From contig NZ_JACXXN010000034.1 of NCBI RefSeq assembly GCF_014904695.1, positions 1 to 61,035 on the forward strand: a stretch of DNA of 61,035 nt, in the 5' to 3' direction. Origin of the DNA: Nostoc sp. MG11 (GTDB taxonomy: Bacteria; Cyanobacteriota; Cyanobacteriia; Cyanobacteriales; Nostocaceae). This document shows, in pieces, positions 37,395 through 46,754 of the stretch. The translations under genes were made by a program, and so were the position numbers. How positions within the stretch are numbered: the first letter of the stretch is position 1; every line of letters starts with the position of its first letter. The notes under the pieces are model-generated. The model saw only the letters and a list, made by a program, of their open reading frames with translations, did no database searches and was not told the origin of the DNA.

Positions 37395-38738
37395 ATGCAA
37401 CTACCCAATACTCTCCAAACCCCTTCATTTTTCTAAAAACTTCATTGGGTTGCTGACCCTATAGGATATATGGAAAGTGCTGCCCAGAAATATCCTGACC
37501 TATTCACGGCTGAGATTATAGGTTTTGGAGATACAGCCGTATTTGTACATCATCCCAAAGCACTGCAAGAAATTTTAACCAATGACAGAAAGAAGTTTAC
37601 TGCCCTTGGTGAGCCTAACAGATTTTTAGAAACGATCATAGGGAACTCTTCAGTTATCATGCTGGAGGGAGAACGCCATAAACAGCGACGGCAAATATTG
37701 ATACCCCCTTTTCACGGCGATCGCATGAAGGCTTATGGTAATCTCATTTGTAGCCTCACGGAAAAAATCTTTAGTCAGTTACCACAAAATCAGTCTTTCC
37801 TAGCAAGAACTGCTACGCAGCAGATTTCCCTGGAAGTCATATTACAATCTGTCTTCGGTTTATCTGAAGGCGAACGTTATCAAAAACTCAAGCACTTGCT
37901 GATATTGATAACAGATGCGTTTCAATCTTCCTTTACTTCTGCCTCCATCTATTTCTCCTTTCTGCAAAAAGATTTAGGTGTTTGGAGTCCTTGGGGAAAT
38001 TTTCTGCGTCTCAGGCAGCAAATTGATAAATTACTCTACGCAGAAATTGCAGAGCGTCGGCTGCAAAACAATTTAAACCGCATTGATATCCTTTCGTTAT
38101 TAATGTCAGCCAAGGATGAACAAGGTGAATCGATGACCGACCAACAGTTGCGTGATGAAATGATGACATTGCTATTAGCTGGAAATGAAACCACAGCATC
38201 AGCAATGGCTTGGGGTTTGTATTGGATTCATCGTTTACCAGAAGTACGTGAAAAAATGCTCCAAGAACTAAATACCCTTGGCGATTTTTCTAATCCTATG
38301 AGCATTGTCCAGCTACCTTATCTCACTGCTGTCTGCAATGAAACCTTACGAATTTCTCCTGTAGCTATGATTACTTTCCCCAGAATAGTGCAGGAACCGA
38401 CTGAACTACTGGAACATCATTTAAAGCCTGGGACAGTAATGATTGGCTGCATTTATCTTTTGCATCAACGTGAAGATTTATACCCACAGCATCGGCATTT
38501 TCAACCTGAACGCTTTCTAAAGCGTCAATTTTCTCCTTATGAATTTATGCCATTTGGCGGTGGTGTGCGTCGCTGTGTCGGTAATGCTTTGGCGAGCTTT
38601 GAAATGAAGCTCGTTTTGGCAACTATTGTGTCACGCTATCAACTAGCGTTGGTTGAGAATCGACCAGAAAAGCTACAGCGCAGAGGTATTACGTTGGCTC
38701 CTAAACATGGAGTCAAGATGAGATTTGACGACAATTAG
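37395..38738 (+). pseudogene. Cytochrome P450 (CYP110-like) with early nonsense codon
   Basis: The reading frame from ATG 37395 encodes a normal CYP110-type start (MQLPNTLQTPSFF), hits TAA at 37434-37436 where homologues have a polar residue, and continues in the same frame as KLHWVADPIGYMESAAQKYP. From ATG 37470 the 422 codons are open and show all P450 marks: I-helix AGNETT, ExxR in NETLR, and the heme loop PFGGGVRRCVG with C369 (numbered from that ATG). The enzyme may be inactive, translated by reinitiation without its first 25 residues, or the stop may be read through. The missing part is the N-terminal proline-rich anchor, which often matters for folding. Heme mono-oxygenase of unknown substrate. 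Confidence 0.75.
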
Positions 38739-38834
38739 TTTCAGTATTGCTGAAGCGCGGTAGCGGTGCTTTTAGCCTGTTCTGAGTCCTAAGTTGAAAG
38801 TCCTGAGTAGGTAAATAAGATTATTTGGACTATT

Positions 38835-39695
38835 ATGAAATCACTTGGTATTGCTTGTGCATCAGGTAGTTTTAAAGGCGTATTTGTTCATGGTGTATTA
38901 AGCGCTTTTGAGTCGCTAAATAACCGTGCTAATGCTTATGCTGGGGCATCATCTTCTACTTTAATAACTGCTTGTGCAGCTATTGATAAAGCATGTGAGG
39001 TTGGTATTGAGTACTGGTATCAAGCAATAAAATTCTCAGAACAATCAGGTAGTAACATGAGCCAAACGGTTCTTCAGAGCATTAAAGAATATGCTCCAAT
39101 GTTACGCGCGCACCTATTCTTACCTGATACACCGCGCTTAATTATTGCAGCTAGCAAGGTTGTTACGCCAGAAGGTGCTGAAGAAACACAAGGAAATAAA
39201 GCGAGGCGGTTGGGACGGCAATTATTGATTTGTGCTGCACGAGGCGAACGGACATGGGTGGATAAGCATCTTAAGACTCATTTATTTGATACTGCTGCTT
39301 CTGAAGAGACTCTACAACTAAATGCAAATAACTTTGACGAAGTTGCTTATGCATCCACACGAATGTTGCATGCATGGGATATTCCTGCTTGGGTAGATAA
39401 AAAACCATATATAGATGCTTCCTATGTTTGCTCATGTCCGGCTGTGGAACTAGCTCAATTAGGATGTAGTGAAGTTATTGCAGTGGCGACTGAACCAGGT
39501 GATTTATATCGAGATTTATTTCAAACTGCTTTGGTTCCAACTTCCTGGAAAGATGTACCGATTCATATTATCAGACCAGATGTAGATTTAAAAGAACTTG
39601 GCGTAGACTTTACTAACGCCACCAAAGATGGTTTACGTACAGCGTATCAGCATGGTGAAAACAAGGGAAAAGAATTTGTTAGAACTTACTCGTAA
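38835..39695 (+). CDS. Patatin-like phospholipase-family protein, divergent
   Basis: 286 residues. The N-terminus GIACASGSFKGVFVHGVL corresponds to the oxyanion loop of patatins. The nucleophile elbow reads GASSSTL (S39), with Ser in place of the final Gly of GxSxG. The dyad Asp lies in PYIDASYVCS (D194), where patatins have DGG. The order and spacing fit the family, and both Ser and Asp are kept, so hydrolase activity is possible but the loop changes make it uncertain. No signal peptide; cytoplasmic. It is preceded by the P450 and converges with recQ. Confidence 0.65.
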   Translation: MKSLGIACASGSFKGVFVHGVLSAFESLNNRANAYAGASSSTLITACAAIDKACEVGIEYWYQAIKFSEQSGSNMSQTVLQSIKEYAPMLRAHLFLPDTPRLIIAASKVVTPEGAEETQGNKARRLGRQLLICAARGERTWVDKHLKTHLFDTAASEETLQLNANNFDEVAYASTRMLHAWDIPAWVDKKPYIDASYVCSCPAVELAQLGCSEVIAVATEPGDLYRDLFQTALVPTSWKDVPIHIIRPDVDLKELGVDFTNATKDGLRTAYQHGENKGKEFVRTYS

Positions 39696-39706
39696 TAAGT
39701 AAATTC

Positions 39707-41860
39707 TCACTTACGATTTTCACGTCGCCACTTTCCCCGCACTAAACGAATTTCATCATAACTGTAGCTTTCGCCAAGTTGCTCTCGAATTGGAGTCAGA
39801 GAAATATCACCTACCGCTTCTAAAACTTGCCAAATGTTTTTCTGACGTTCCAGAGGTACTAACTGATTTAAATCTATAGGTTGATCTTTTTCAATTAAAT
39901 CTGCCAGATGACGAATAATTGTAGTGGCGCGGATGTTGCGTTTTTGGGCAATTTCAGCAACACTCAAACCTTGTTGATACAACTGTAAGGTAAATAACTC
40001 TGTGTCGGAAGGTAAGCCTAAAAAAGGTGTAGATTTAACTTGTTCCTGTGAACCTTGTTCTTGGCGGTAAGCTTTAATTTCTGCGAGGAACTTATCACCA
40101 TACTGGGCTAGTTTGTGACTACCTACACCAGAAAGTTTACCGAACTCGGTGATTGTTTTAGGTTGTACCTGCGTCATTAATTTTAGGGTTGAATCATGAA
40201 AGATCACGTAAGGTGGTACGGATTGTTCATCAGCGAGTTGTTTGCGGAGCGATCGCAATCTTTGCAATAATACTTCTGCCTCTGCGGCTTTTTCACTTCC
40301 CTCTTCCCAAGTAATCTTTTGAGCCACTGGAACAGCTAGAGAAACTGTACGCTGTCGCCGCATAACTTCCCAACTGAGGGCGTTCAGTTTCAAAACTGAG
40401 TAACCATCGCTAGTTTGTTCTAGTAAGCCTTGATGTAAAAGCGATCGCCCCAACATTCGCCACTCATCTACAGTTTTATCTTTACCAATACCATAAGTAG
40501 AAAGTTTATCATGTTCATTTTGGGTAATTTTCTGGTTTTTCCCTCCCCGCAACACATCAATAATATGCAGCATTCCAAATCTTTCTTTACAACGCGCCAC
40601 ACAAGATAAAAACTTCATGGCTTCAATTGTCCAGTCTTGCAATGGTTTAGGATAACGACAATTATCACAGTTACCGCAATTTCCTGGAAAACGTTCTCCA
40701 AAATAACCTAACTGAATTGTGCGTCGGCAAACAGTACCTTCAGCATAGTCAATTACTTGACGCAGTTGTTGTTTGGAAATCAACTGTTCTTGAGGATCAG
40801 TTTTTTGGTTAATACTCCATTCAATAGTTTTAATATCACTAAAACTGAAAAAAAGTGTACAACGTGAAGGTTCGCTATCTCTTCCCGCCCTACCTGATTC
40901 TTGATAATAACTTTCCAGATTACGTGGTAAATCAAAGTGAATTACTAACCGCACATCTGGTTTATTAATTCCCATTCCAAAGGCAATTGTTGCCACCATA
41001 ACGCGCACATCATCCCGAATAAATCGAGTTTGATTGTTGCTGCGTTCTTCATCACCTAAGCCAGCATGATAAGACAAAGCAGAAATCTGATCATTTTGCA
41101 GTTTAAAGGTGAGTTCATCAACTTTTTTGCGCGTCAAGCAATAAATAATTGCTGAACCTTCGTTTTCCCGGATAAGTTCCAATAATTCAGCGTAAGCAGA
41201 CTTAGTTTTAGAACGAACCTCGTAGTAAAGATTTTGGCGGTTAAAGCTGGCAATGTGGATACTGGGTTGCTTTAGCCCTAATTGTTGAATGATATCAGTA
41301 CGGACGCGATCTGTTGCTGTGGCTGTGAGGGCGAGAGTCGGGATATTGGGGTAGCGTTTCCGCAGAGATTTCATCTGGCGGTATTCTGGGCGAAAGTCGT
41401 GTCCCCACTCAGAGACGCAGTGCGCTTCATCAATAGCAAAAGCCGCAATCCCAATTTTTTCCTTGACTAAATCTAGAAATGGCAAAAATCTTTCACTCAG
41501 TAGACGTTCTGGGGCGACGTATAGTAACTTAACTTTACCGTTTAAGATGGCTTCTTCACGCGATCGCACTTTATAAGGGTTCAGACTGCTGTTGAGAAAT
41601 GTGGCAGAAATGTTATTATTTCGCAGTGCTTCCACTTGGTCTTGCATTAAAGCAATCAGCGGCGATACCACCACCGTTAAACCTTTTTTCAGCAATGCGG
41701 GTAACTGAAAACACAGAGATTTTCCCCCACCGGTTGGCATTACAATCAGTAGATCCCGGTTTTGTAGCGCATCTTCGATAATTTGCCGCTGTCCGGGGCG
41801 GAATTGGTCGTAACCGAAGTGATATTTTAGCGCTTGTTCGAGATTCGGATACTGAAGCAT
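39707..41860 (-). CDS. recQ: ATP-dependent DNA helicase RecQ
   Basis: A 717-residue 3'-5' DNA helicase of recombination and repair. The superfamily 2 motor carries Walker A MPTGGGKSL (K47), DEAHCVSEWGHDFRPEYR, ALTATAT and the arginine-finger motif QESGRAGRDSEPSRC. It is followed by the RQC zinc module with Cys residues in CRRTIQLGYFGERFPGNCGNCDNC-type spacing, an HRDC domain (about 520-600) and a C-terminal helix-turn-helix-like segment (LSVAEIAQKRNIRATTIIRHL). Length matches RecQ with an extra C-terminal module seen in many bacteria. Start ATG 41860. Confidence 0.95.
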   Translation of the reverse strand: MLQYPNLEQALKYHFGYDQFRPGQRQIIEDALQNRDLLIVMPTGGGKSLCFQLPALLKKGLTVVVSPLIALMQDQVEALRNNNISATFLNSSLNPYKVRSREEAILNGKVKLLYVAPERLLSERFLPFLDLVKEKIGIAAFAIDEAHCVSEWGHDFRPEYRQMKSLRKRYPNIPTLALTATATDRVRTDIIQQLGLKQPSIHIASFNRQNLYYEVRSKTKSAYAELLELIRENEGSAIIYCLTRKKVDELTFKLQNDQISALSYHAGLGDEERSNNQTRFIRDDVRVMVATIAFGMGINKPDVRLVIHFDLPRNLESYYQESGRAGRDSEPSRCTLFFSFSDIKTIEWSINQKTDPQEQLISKQQLRQVIDYAEGTVCRRTIQLGYFGERFPGNCGNCDNCRYPKPLQDWTIEAMKFLSCVARCKERFGMLHIIDVLRGGKNQKITQNEHDKLSTYGIGKDKTVDEWRMLGRSLLHQGLLEQTSDGYSVLKLNALSWEVMRRQRTVSLAVPVAQKITWEEGSEKAAEAEVLLQRLRSLRKQLADEQSVPPYVIFHDSTLKLMTQVQPKTITEFGKLSGVGSHKLAQYGDKFLAEIKAYRQEQGSQEQVKSTPFLGLPSDTELFTLQLYQQGLSVAEIAQKRNIRATTIIRHLADLIEKDQPIDLNQLVPLERQKNIWQVLEAVGDISLTPIREQLGESYSYDEIRLVRGKWRRENRK

Positions 41861-42007
41861 AGCGATCGCTTTGGGTTGCTCTCTGCGTGGGTAGTTATGA
41901 GGATAACAGGATTATAAAAGTACTTAGTTTTTACTAGTTATACCAATTCTCCAAAATCAGGCTATAGATACAAGCCTAGAAACCTAGATTAAATTTAACT
42001 TTCTTAA

Positions 42008-42736
42008 TTACGAGTTCCGTGTAGTGGTGTTAGCATCTTGTACAGTATACAAAGCGATTTCAATTGGAGAGAGCGATCGCCCCGTTGGTTTTTGCGTAGT
42101 TTTATCTATTTCTGCTGGCGTATATTGTAGTGAATATTGCCCTCCTAAACTGGCTAACACCATACCCACAGAACCGTGTGCAGTCATGCCTGTATAGTCT
42201 GCTATTACATCAGAAATATTCCAACCATCCGACAAATTTTTGTAAATCTTTTTGACACACTGATAAAAGTCTAGAGGATCGTAGATATCATTCACAACAA
42301 TCGGTGCTGGTATTTTCAACTGGGCAAACTCCTGTTGTAAATTTTGAGCAACAGCTAACGTCTCTTGAGAGCAAATTAGCCAAACACACTCTAATACTGG
42401 CGTATGATAATTAATTGCCTTGCGACAAGGTTCAGGACGGCTGACAAGCAAAATTAATCCCCGTCGTTTAGCAGGTGATACCTTATCTAACTTGACTTCT
42501 GTTTTTTGGCGCAACCGTGATAACCCAATCGCAAACAACCACACTGACAGCGAAAAGATACACACAGCCCCTAGGGCTATTCCTATCGATGCTTTTACCG
42601 AAGTGCCCAACCAGCTAAACAATATTTGCGTAACTGCATTGCTCAATACTGATAAGAATATCGTGCCAATTAAGAAGGGAAAAATAGTTTCAGGACTAAA
42701 GAAGATTTTGGCTACATCAGAGAAATTAGGACGCAA
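42008..42736 (-). CDS. Membrane-anchored CARF-like domain protein
   Basis: 242 residues: two membrane helices (about 16-36 and 47-70), a basic linker, and a Rossmann-like cytoplasmic domain (about 90-228). That domain begins with LILLVSRPEP, passes a strand VWLICSQETL, and has ADYTGMTAHGS (D180-S188), which matches the (D/N)xTGGTKxMs loop of CARF domains that bind cyclic oligonucleotides in type III CRISPR ancillary proteins. The Gly-Gly and Lys of the loop are altered, so ligand binding is open. There is no nuclease or other output domain; the membrane part would be the effector. No cas gene or CRISPR array is in the window. The start is TTG 42736: GAGGA lies nine bases upstream, a stop is in frame just before, and no other start exists. 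Confidence 0.65.
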   Translation of the reverse strand: MRPNFSDVAKIFFSPETIFPFLIGTIFLSVLSNAVTQILFSWLGTSVKASIGIALGAVCIFSLSVWLFAIGLSRLRQKTEVKLDKVSPAKRRGLILLVSRPEPCRKAINYHTPVLECVWLICSQETLAVAQNLQQEFAQLKIPAPIVVNDIYDPLDFYQCVKKIYKNLSDGWNISDVIADYTGMTAHGSVGMVLASLGGQYSLQYTPAEIDKTTQKPTGRSLSPIEIALYTVQDANTTTRNS

Positions 42737-42808
42737 CGCAGTTATTCCTCATTTTGGGTAACACAAATTACTGTAGCGAATGACGCAGGCTTTTCCAAAT
42801 AGCGCTAG

Positions 42809-43070
42809 TTTTTGGGGAATCTAGAAGCCTGACGAGCCGCACCACAGCGTCCAACAGATTTGCATCCAACGGACTTACGTCAATCGCTTTCACATCAACA
42901 CGGCTGCGCGATCAGGGATGCCCTGCCTCGACCATCACTGAGCCAACGAGGGTGGGGTCAAGATCGAGGCGAAGGCTAAGGTACGGTTGCGCCTTGGATG
43001 CTTCCAGAATTTGGCTGACAATCGGCAGTTCAACCGTAGCAAGCAGATAATGCATCGGGTCGTACTGATA
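42809..43070 (-). pseudogene. AraC-type regulator N-terminal fragment
   Basis: The minus strand reads [20 protein letters not shown] and SLRLDLDPTLVGSVMVEAGHP, the hallmark of the AraC_N arm of AraC-family regulators, followed by an in-frame stop (42912-42914), then SRVDVKAIDVSPLDANLLDA and an abrupt end near 42812. The DNA-binding C-terminal half is missing. Base composition is more GC-rich than the neighbours, which may reflect transfer from another lineage. Confidence 0.7.
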
Positions 43071-43084
43071 GCGATCGCATCGCA

Positions 43085-43205
43085 GCCCAGAAGGACTTCT
43101 TTTCCGATAGCATCGTCGTCGATGAACGCTTCGTTCTGCGCGTCCCCTCCAACCTCGATCTCGCTGGGGCTGCGCCGCTCCTTTGTGCTGGGATCACAAC
43201 CTATG
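43085..43205 (+). pseudogene. Zinc-type alcohol dehydrogenase fragment
   Basis: About 40 codons read [20 protein letters not shown] and [14 protein letters not shown], a segment specific to NADP-dependent cinnamyl-alcohol-dehydrogenase-like enzymes. Both the catalytic N-terminus and the Rossmann domain are gone. It joins directly to an aldo/keto reductase fragment in another frame at about 43203. Confidence 0.7.
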
Positions 43206-43370
43206 CCAATTCCGGGTACCACGAAGTTGCATCGCTTGGACGAAAACATCGGGGCAGTCTCAGTCAAACTCACGCCCGACGATCTGCGTAACATTGATGA
43301 TGCGACCTCAAAGATCACGGTGCAAGGAGCTAGATACCCCGAAAAGCTGGAGCAAATGACCGATCGCTGA
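43203..43370 (+). pseudogene. Aldo/keto reductase C-terminal fragment
   Basis: The last 55 residues of an aldo/keto reductase: [20 protein letters not shown] followed by [20 protein letters not shown] and the usual RYPEKLEQM end. The barrel and catalytic tetrad are absent. Together with the two preceding fragments it suggests that an AraC-ADH-AKR cluster was reduced by internal deletions. Confidence 0.75.
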
Positions 43371-43447
43371 GCGGTATCCCTACGGGGTACAGGACTGGAC
43401 TCACCGCACTGGCTCACCTTTTCCCAGACCACACGAGAGATCAGAAC

Positions 43448-43655
43448 AGGACTTACGCACTCAGATCCCCCAACCCCCTTAAAAAGGGGGCTTTAGAAGT
43501 TCCCCCCTTTTTAAGGGGAGCCAGCGCGGTCTTCTCCCTTCGCGTAGCGTCTCCAAGAGTTGGGGAGACGCAATCATGCGATGGGGTCTCCCCAAGTGGA
43601 GCGACTGGCGTGGGCTAGGGGGGATCTAGGTTTCAGGCTTCAGTGCATAAGTCCT
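43448..43655. mobile_element. Composite small element with AGGACTTACGCACT ends
   Basis: The left end AGGACTTACGCACT (43448-43461) and the right end, AGTGCATAAGTCCT (43642-43655), pair as a terminal inverted repeat with one mismatch. The 208-bp interior contains a cccccttaaaaaggggg inverted repeat similar to that inside the 167-bp MITEs, plus unrelated repeat debris. The stretch 43606-43627 matches the first 22 bases of the window. No gene inside. Confidence 0.5.
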
Positions 43656-43722
43656 AAAGAAGTGCTTAGAAGGGAAAGTATTGACAAAGAGTTAGGAGCT
43701 AATTGTACACTCTCCATTCTGG

Positions 43723-45150
43723 CTACTTGCTCTTAACTCCTAACTTCTTGTTGGTAAAAAATTGAGCGATTAAATAGACAAGGATACCCGCAGCCATTCC
43801 CGGAAGCACTTCGTAAACAATATTAGACAACTTGAATACTAGACTCCAAGAAATAGCTGCTGCAATGCCAACGCTCATCATTAACAGGGCTACAGATGTC
43901 TTTACAGGCAATTGCCAGACACGTAATATTAATAATGGCCCCAAACCCGAAGCCAAAGCTGACCAAGAAAATGTAACTAATAGGAATACATTATTATCAC
44001 CTGCTAAGGCAATACTTAAAACTATCATTGCCACAGTCAGAGTTCCTAGCTTTGCTAGTTTGTAAGAGTTAGCAAACTGAGGAAAAATATCTTGCGTTAT
44101 TGCTGCTGAACAACAGAGAATTTGAGAATCTGCGGTGGACATTGTAGCAGCAAATACTCCTGCTAGCATCAATCCCACAAAGACAGCAGGTAAAAACTCT
44201 TGTGCTAAGTAGGGTAAAGCCAACTCTGGATCGCCCCCAGTCATCAATTCTGGTAAAACTACTCGCGCTGTCAAGCCAATACCAATAGCAGAAAAAGAAT
44301 TAACCAGACCACAAATGGTTTTGATATTGAGAGCATGATTTACATTTTCAGCCGAGTCAATCGCCATTGCTCGTGTCAAGATGTGAGGTTGACCGACTAC
44401 ACCAAACCCAGCGACTATCCAACCAAATAAAAAGGGCAAGAATCCCAGAGGGAGATTTGTGGGACTCAAATTAACGAGTTGTGCATCAATGGCTGCCAGT
44501 TTTGTCCAAATTTCTCCTAATCCCCCAGAGTTGACAACTGCAACAGTTAATAGTAGCAGCAATGAACCAATCATGATGATCCCTTGTACTGCATCTGTCC
44601 AGATTTCGGCACGGACACCTCCAGAAAAACAGTAAATGACAACCATGATCGCCCCAAGTACAATTCCCCAGTAGTAATCCCAACCGAACACTACATTAAG
44701 CGCTTTGCTGCCGGCGACAAGTTGTGATGCAGCATAGGAACCAAGAAAAGCAATAATAATCATAGCTGAGACAATAGAAATCCAGCGATCGCCTGAAGTA
44801 TTTTGAGCTAAAAAGGCAGAGACAGTATTAGACGAGTTTTCCTCAGAAATTTGTCTTAACCGCTTGAAAAAAAACCACCAAGCAATATAGTCTCCAATCG
44901 CCCAGCCAATAACTAACCAAATAGCAGAGATTCCGATCTTGTAGGCAAAACCAACTTGACCCAAAAATAATAAGCCACTCTGACCTGTTGACATTGCTGA
45001 TAGTGCTGTTAACCAGGGATGTACCCCTCGACTCGCTAGTAAGTAATCAGCAGTTGTGTTTTGCTTATGGCTTGCAGAGTAAATTCCTACGAAGATAATT
45101 AAGGCAAGAAAACCGATGAAAGTAGCTGCTATTAATAGTTGATTAGTCAT
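43723..45150 (-). CDS. Sodium/solute symporter (SSS family)
   Basis: A 475-residue membrane protein with about 13 helices. The N-terminal segments DYLLASRGVHPWLTALSAMS and TGQSGLLFLGQVGFAY, and the later GWIVAGFGVVGQPHILTRAM and ADSQILCCSAAITQDIF, are characteristic of the SSS family (PutP, PanF and relatives). It would import a solute with Na+, perhaps proline, pantothenate or a sugar; the substrate is not readable. Start ATG 45150, 44 bases downstream of the protease-TPR gene on the same strand, so co-transcription with that gene is possible. Confidence 0.9.
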   Translation of the reverse strand: MTNQLLIAATFIGFLALIIFVGIYSASHKQNTTADYLLASRGVHPWLTALSAMSTGQSGLLFLGQVGFAYKIGISAIWLVIGWAIGDYIAWWFFFKRLRQISEENSSNTVSAFLAQNTSGDRWISIVSAMIIIAFLGSYAASQLVAGSKALNVVFGWDYYWGIVLGAIMVVIYCFSGGVRAEIWTDAVQGIIMIGSLLLLLTVAVVNSGGLGEIWTKLAAIDAQLVNLSPTNLPLGFLPFLFGWIVAGFGVVGQPHILTRAMAIDSAENVNHALNIKTICGLVNSFSAIGIGLTARVVLPELMTGGDPELALPYLAQEFLPAVFVGLMLAGVFAATMSTADSQILCCSAAITQDIFPQFANSYKLAKLGTLTVAMIVLSIALAGDNNVFLLVTFSWSALASGLGPLLILRVWQLPVKTSVALLMMSVGIAAAISWSLVFKLSNIVYEVLPGMAAGILVYLIAQFFTNKKLGVKSK

Positions 45151-45194
45151 AGAGAATTAGGGGAATCTTGTGATAAAGTTCCTGGTATTCTAAA

Positions 45195-46754
45195 TTACCG
45201 CCTAATTCTACCAACTAAAGAGATGCCAGACTTCTTAAGCTTTTTAATTAACTCCAATAGTTGTTGGTAATCATCTGTTTTGCCTTGTTCTAGAAAGAGG
45301 TTAGCAGCTTTTTGTAAATCAGTAATTGCTCCTTGTTTATCTCCCAGCTGAAAACGGGCAATTCCTCGACCAGTATAAGCTGGGGCAAAGTTGGGATTAA
45401 TCCGCAAAGCTTGATTAAAATCAGTAATTGCTCCTTTCTTGTCTCCCAAATCAAAGCGGGCAATTCCGCGTCCGGCATAGGGTGGGGCCAAGTTGGAATT
45501 AATTCGCAAAGCTTCGGTGAAATTAGCGATCGCTCTGTTCTTATCTCCTAACTGATAATAGGAAATACCCCGGCCAGCGTAGGCTTCGGCGTAGTTGGGA
45601 TTAATCTTCAAAGCTTGGTTGAAATCAGCGATCGCTCTGTTGCTGTCATCCAGGCTATTATGGGCAATTCCCCGATTATTGTAAGCAAAAACAAACTTAG
45701 GATTAATCTTCAGAGCTAAGGTATAATCATCAACAGCTCCTTTCTTGTCTCCCAAGGTAGAGCGAGCCAGACCCCGGTTATTGTAAGGGTCAGCATCTTT
45801 GGGATTAATCTTCAAAGCTTGGTTATAGTCGTCAATTGCCCCCTGGTAGTCTCCTAAGTTATAGCGGGCAAGACCTCGATTATTGTAAGCATTGAGATAG
45901 TTGGGATTAAGGCGAATTGCTGTAGTGTAGTTAGCGATCGCACCTTTAAAATCTCCCTGATCATACTTGTCCCCACCTTGAATATAGAAGTCGTCTGGTT
46001 TCGGTGCTGTTGCTACGGGTGCAGTAGGAGGACTAACGCCCACATCTACCCCAGCTTGAGATGAAAGTCTCAAAAAGGTATTGATCGGAATCCCCAAATT
46101 AAAACCTGATTTGACATAAGCAACTGTGGAATTGATTTTAGAGGTTTCGATATCCGCTTCATCTGCTCTACCATGAATTCCCACCAGTTGACCTCTGTCA
46201 TTCAACACCGGGCCGCCACTCATCCCCGGTAACGTATTATTGTTGTAGACCAAAGCATAGCCATCACGCAGAGGTTTTGAGGCGTTAGCAGTAATTCGCC
46301 CATCGGTAAAATTGTAAATTGTGCTGGAAATTGCTGCCGTTACTTGAGGAAAACCAGCTACATAGGCTGTTGTCCCTTCTGCCGAGTCATCTGAGTTGCC
46401 TATCTTGGCAACAGTGTAACTTTGGTTGCTGGTAAACTCTATAACGGCTAAGTCTACTTCTGGCAGCTTTTTCACAGTATTGTAATCGAGTGGATAACGC
46501 TGACCATCTGGGGTGACGATTTCATATTTGGCTTGAGTTTCGATCACATGCTTAGCTGTCAGAACAGTATAAGTCTCGCCCTGTTGCTGAATAATTATCC
46601 CAGTCCCAGAACCGTTTTGATTCTCAATCAGCACCGTGATTGCTTTGGCAACTTTCGCCACCTCAGATGAGGAAAGTGCTACGACAATTTGCGGTTGCAC
46701 CAGGGTAATTGATACTCCAATGATTGCTGGTACAAGTGCATAATTAAATTTCAT
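45195..46754 (-). CDS. Exported trypsin-like protease with TPR repeats
   Basis: 519 residues. A hydrophobic N-terminus (about 1-27) suggests export. The protease domain (about 30-235) has the triad H69 (VLTAKHVIE), D101 (EVDLAVIEF) and S179 (LPGMSGGPV). From about 256 to 495 come seven tetratricopeptide repeats of 34 residues with very similar DNA (RAIANFTEALRINSNLAPPY type units), followed by a short basic tail. The TPR solenoid probably binds partner proteins or substrates outside the cytoplasm. A related protease and a COP23 protein are encoded upstream on the same strand. Start ATG 46754. Confidence 0.9.
   Translation of the reverse strand: MKFNYALVPAIIGVSITLVQPQIVVALSSSEVAKVAKAITVLIENQNGSGTGIIIQQQGETYTVLTAKHVIETQAKYEIVTPDGQRYPLDYNTVKKLPEVDLAVIEFTSNQSYTVAKIGNSDDSAEGTTAYVAGFPQVTAAISSTIYNFTDGRITANASKPLRDGYALVYNNNTLPGMSGGPVLNDRGQLVGIHGRADEADIETSKINSTVAYVKSGFNLGIPINTFLRLSSQAGVDVGVSPPTAPVATAPKPDDFYIQGGDKYDQGDFKGAIANYTTAIRLNPNYLNAYNNRGLARYNLGDYQGAIDDYNQALKINPKDADPYNNRGLARSTLGDKKGAVDDYTLALKINPKFVFAYNNRGIAHNSLDDSNRAIADFNQALKINPNYAEAYAGRGISYYQLGDKNRAIANFTEALRINSNLAPPYAGRGIARFDLGDKKGAITDFNQALRINPNFAPAYTGRGIARFQLGDKQGAITDLQKAANLFLEQGKTDDYQQLLELIKKLKKSGISLVGRIRR

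Noticed and set aside
42935-43432. A 165-codon minus-strand frame over the fragment region
   Set aside because: The real homologies in this stretch are the AraC, ADH and AKR fragments in other frames; this frame is a shadow of them.
45290-45960. Periodic similarity every 102 bases considered as a DNA tandem array
   Set aside because: It is the coding sequence of seven tetratricopeptide repeats.
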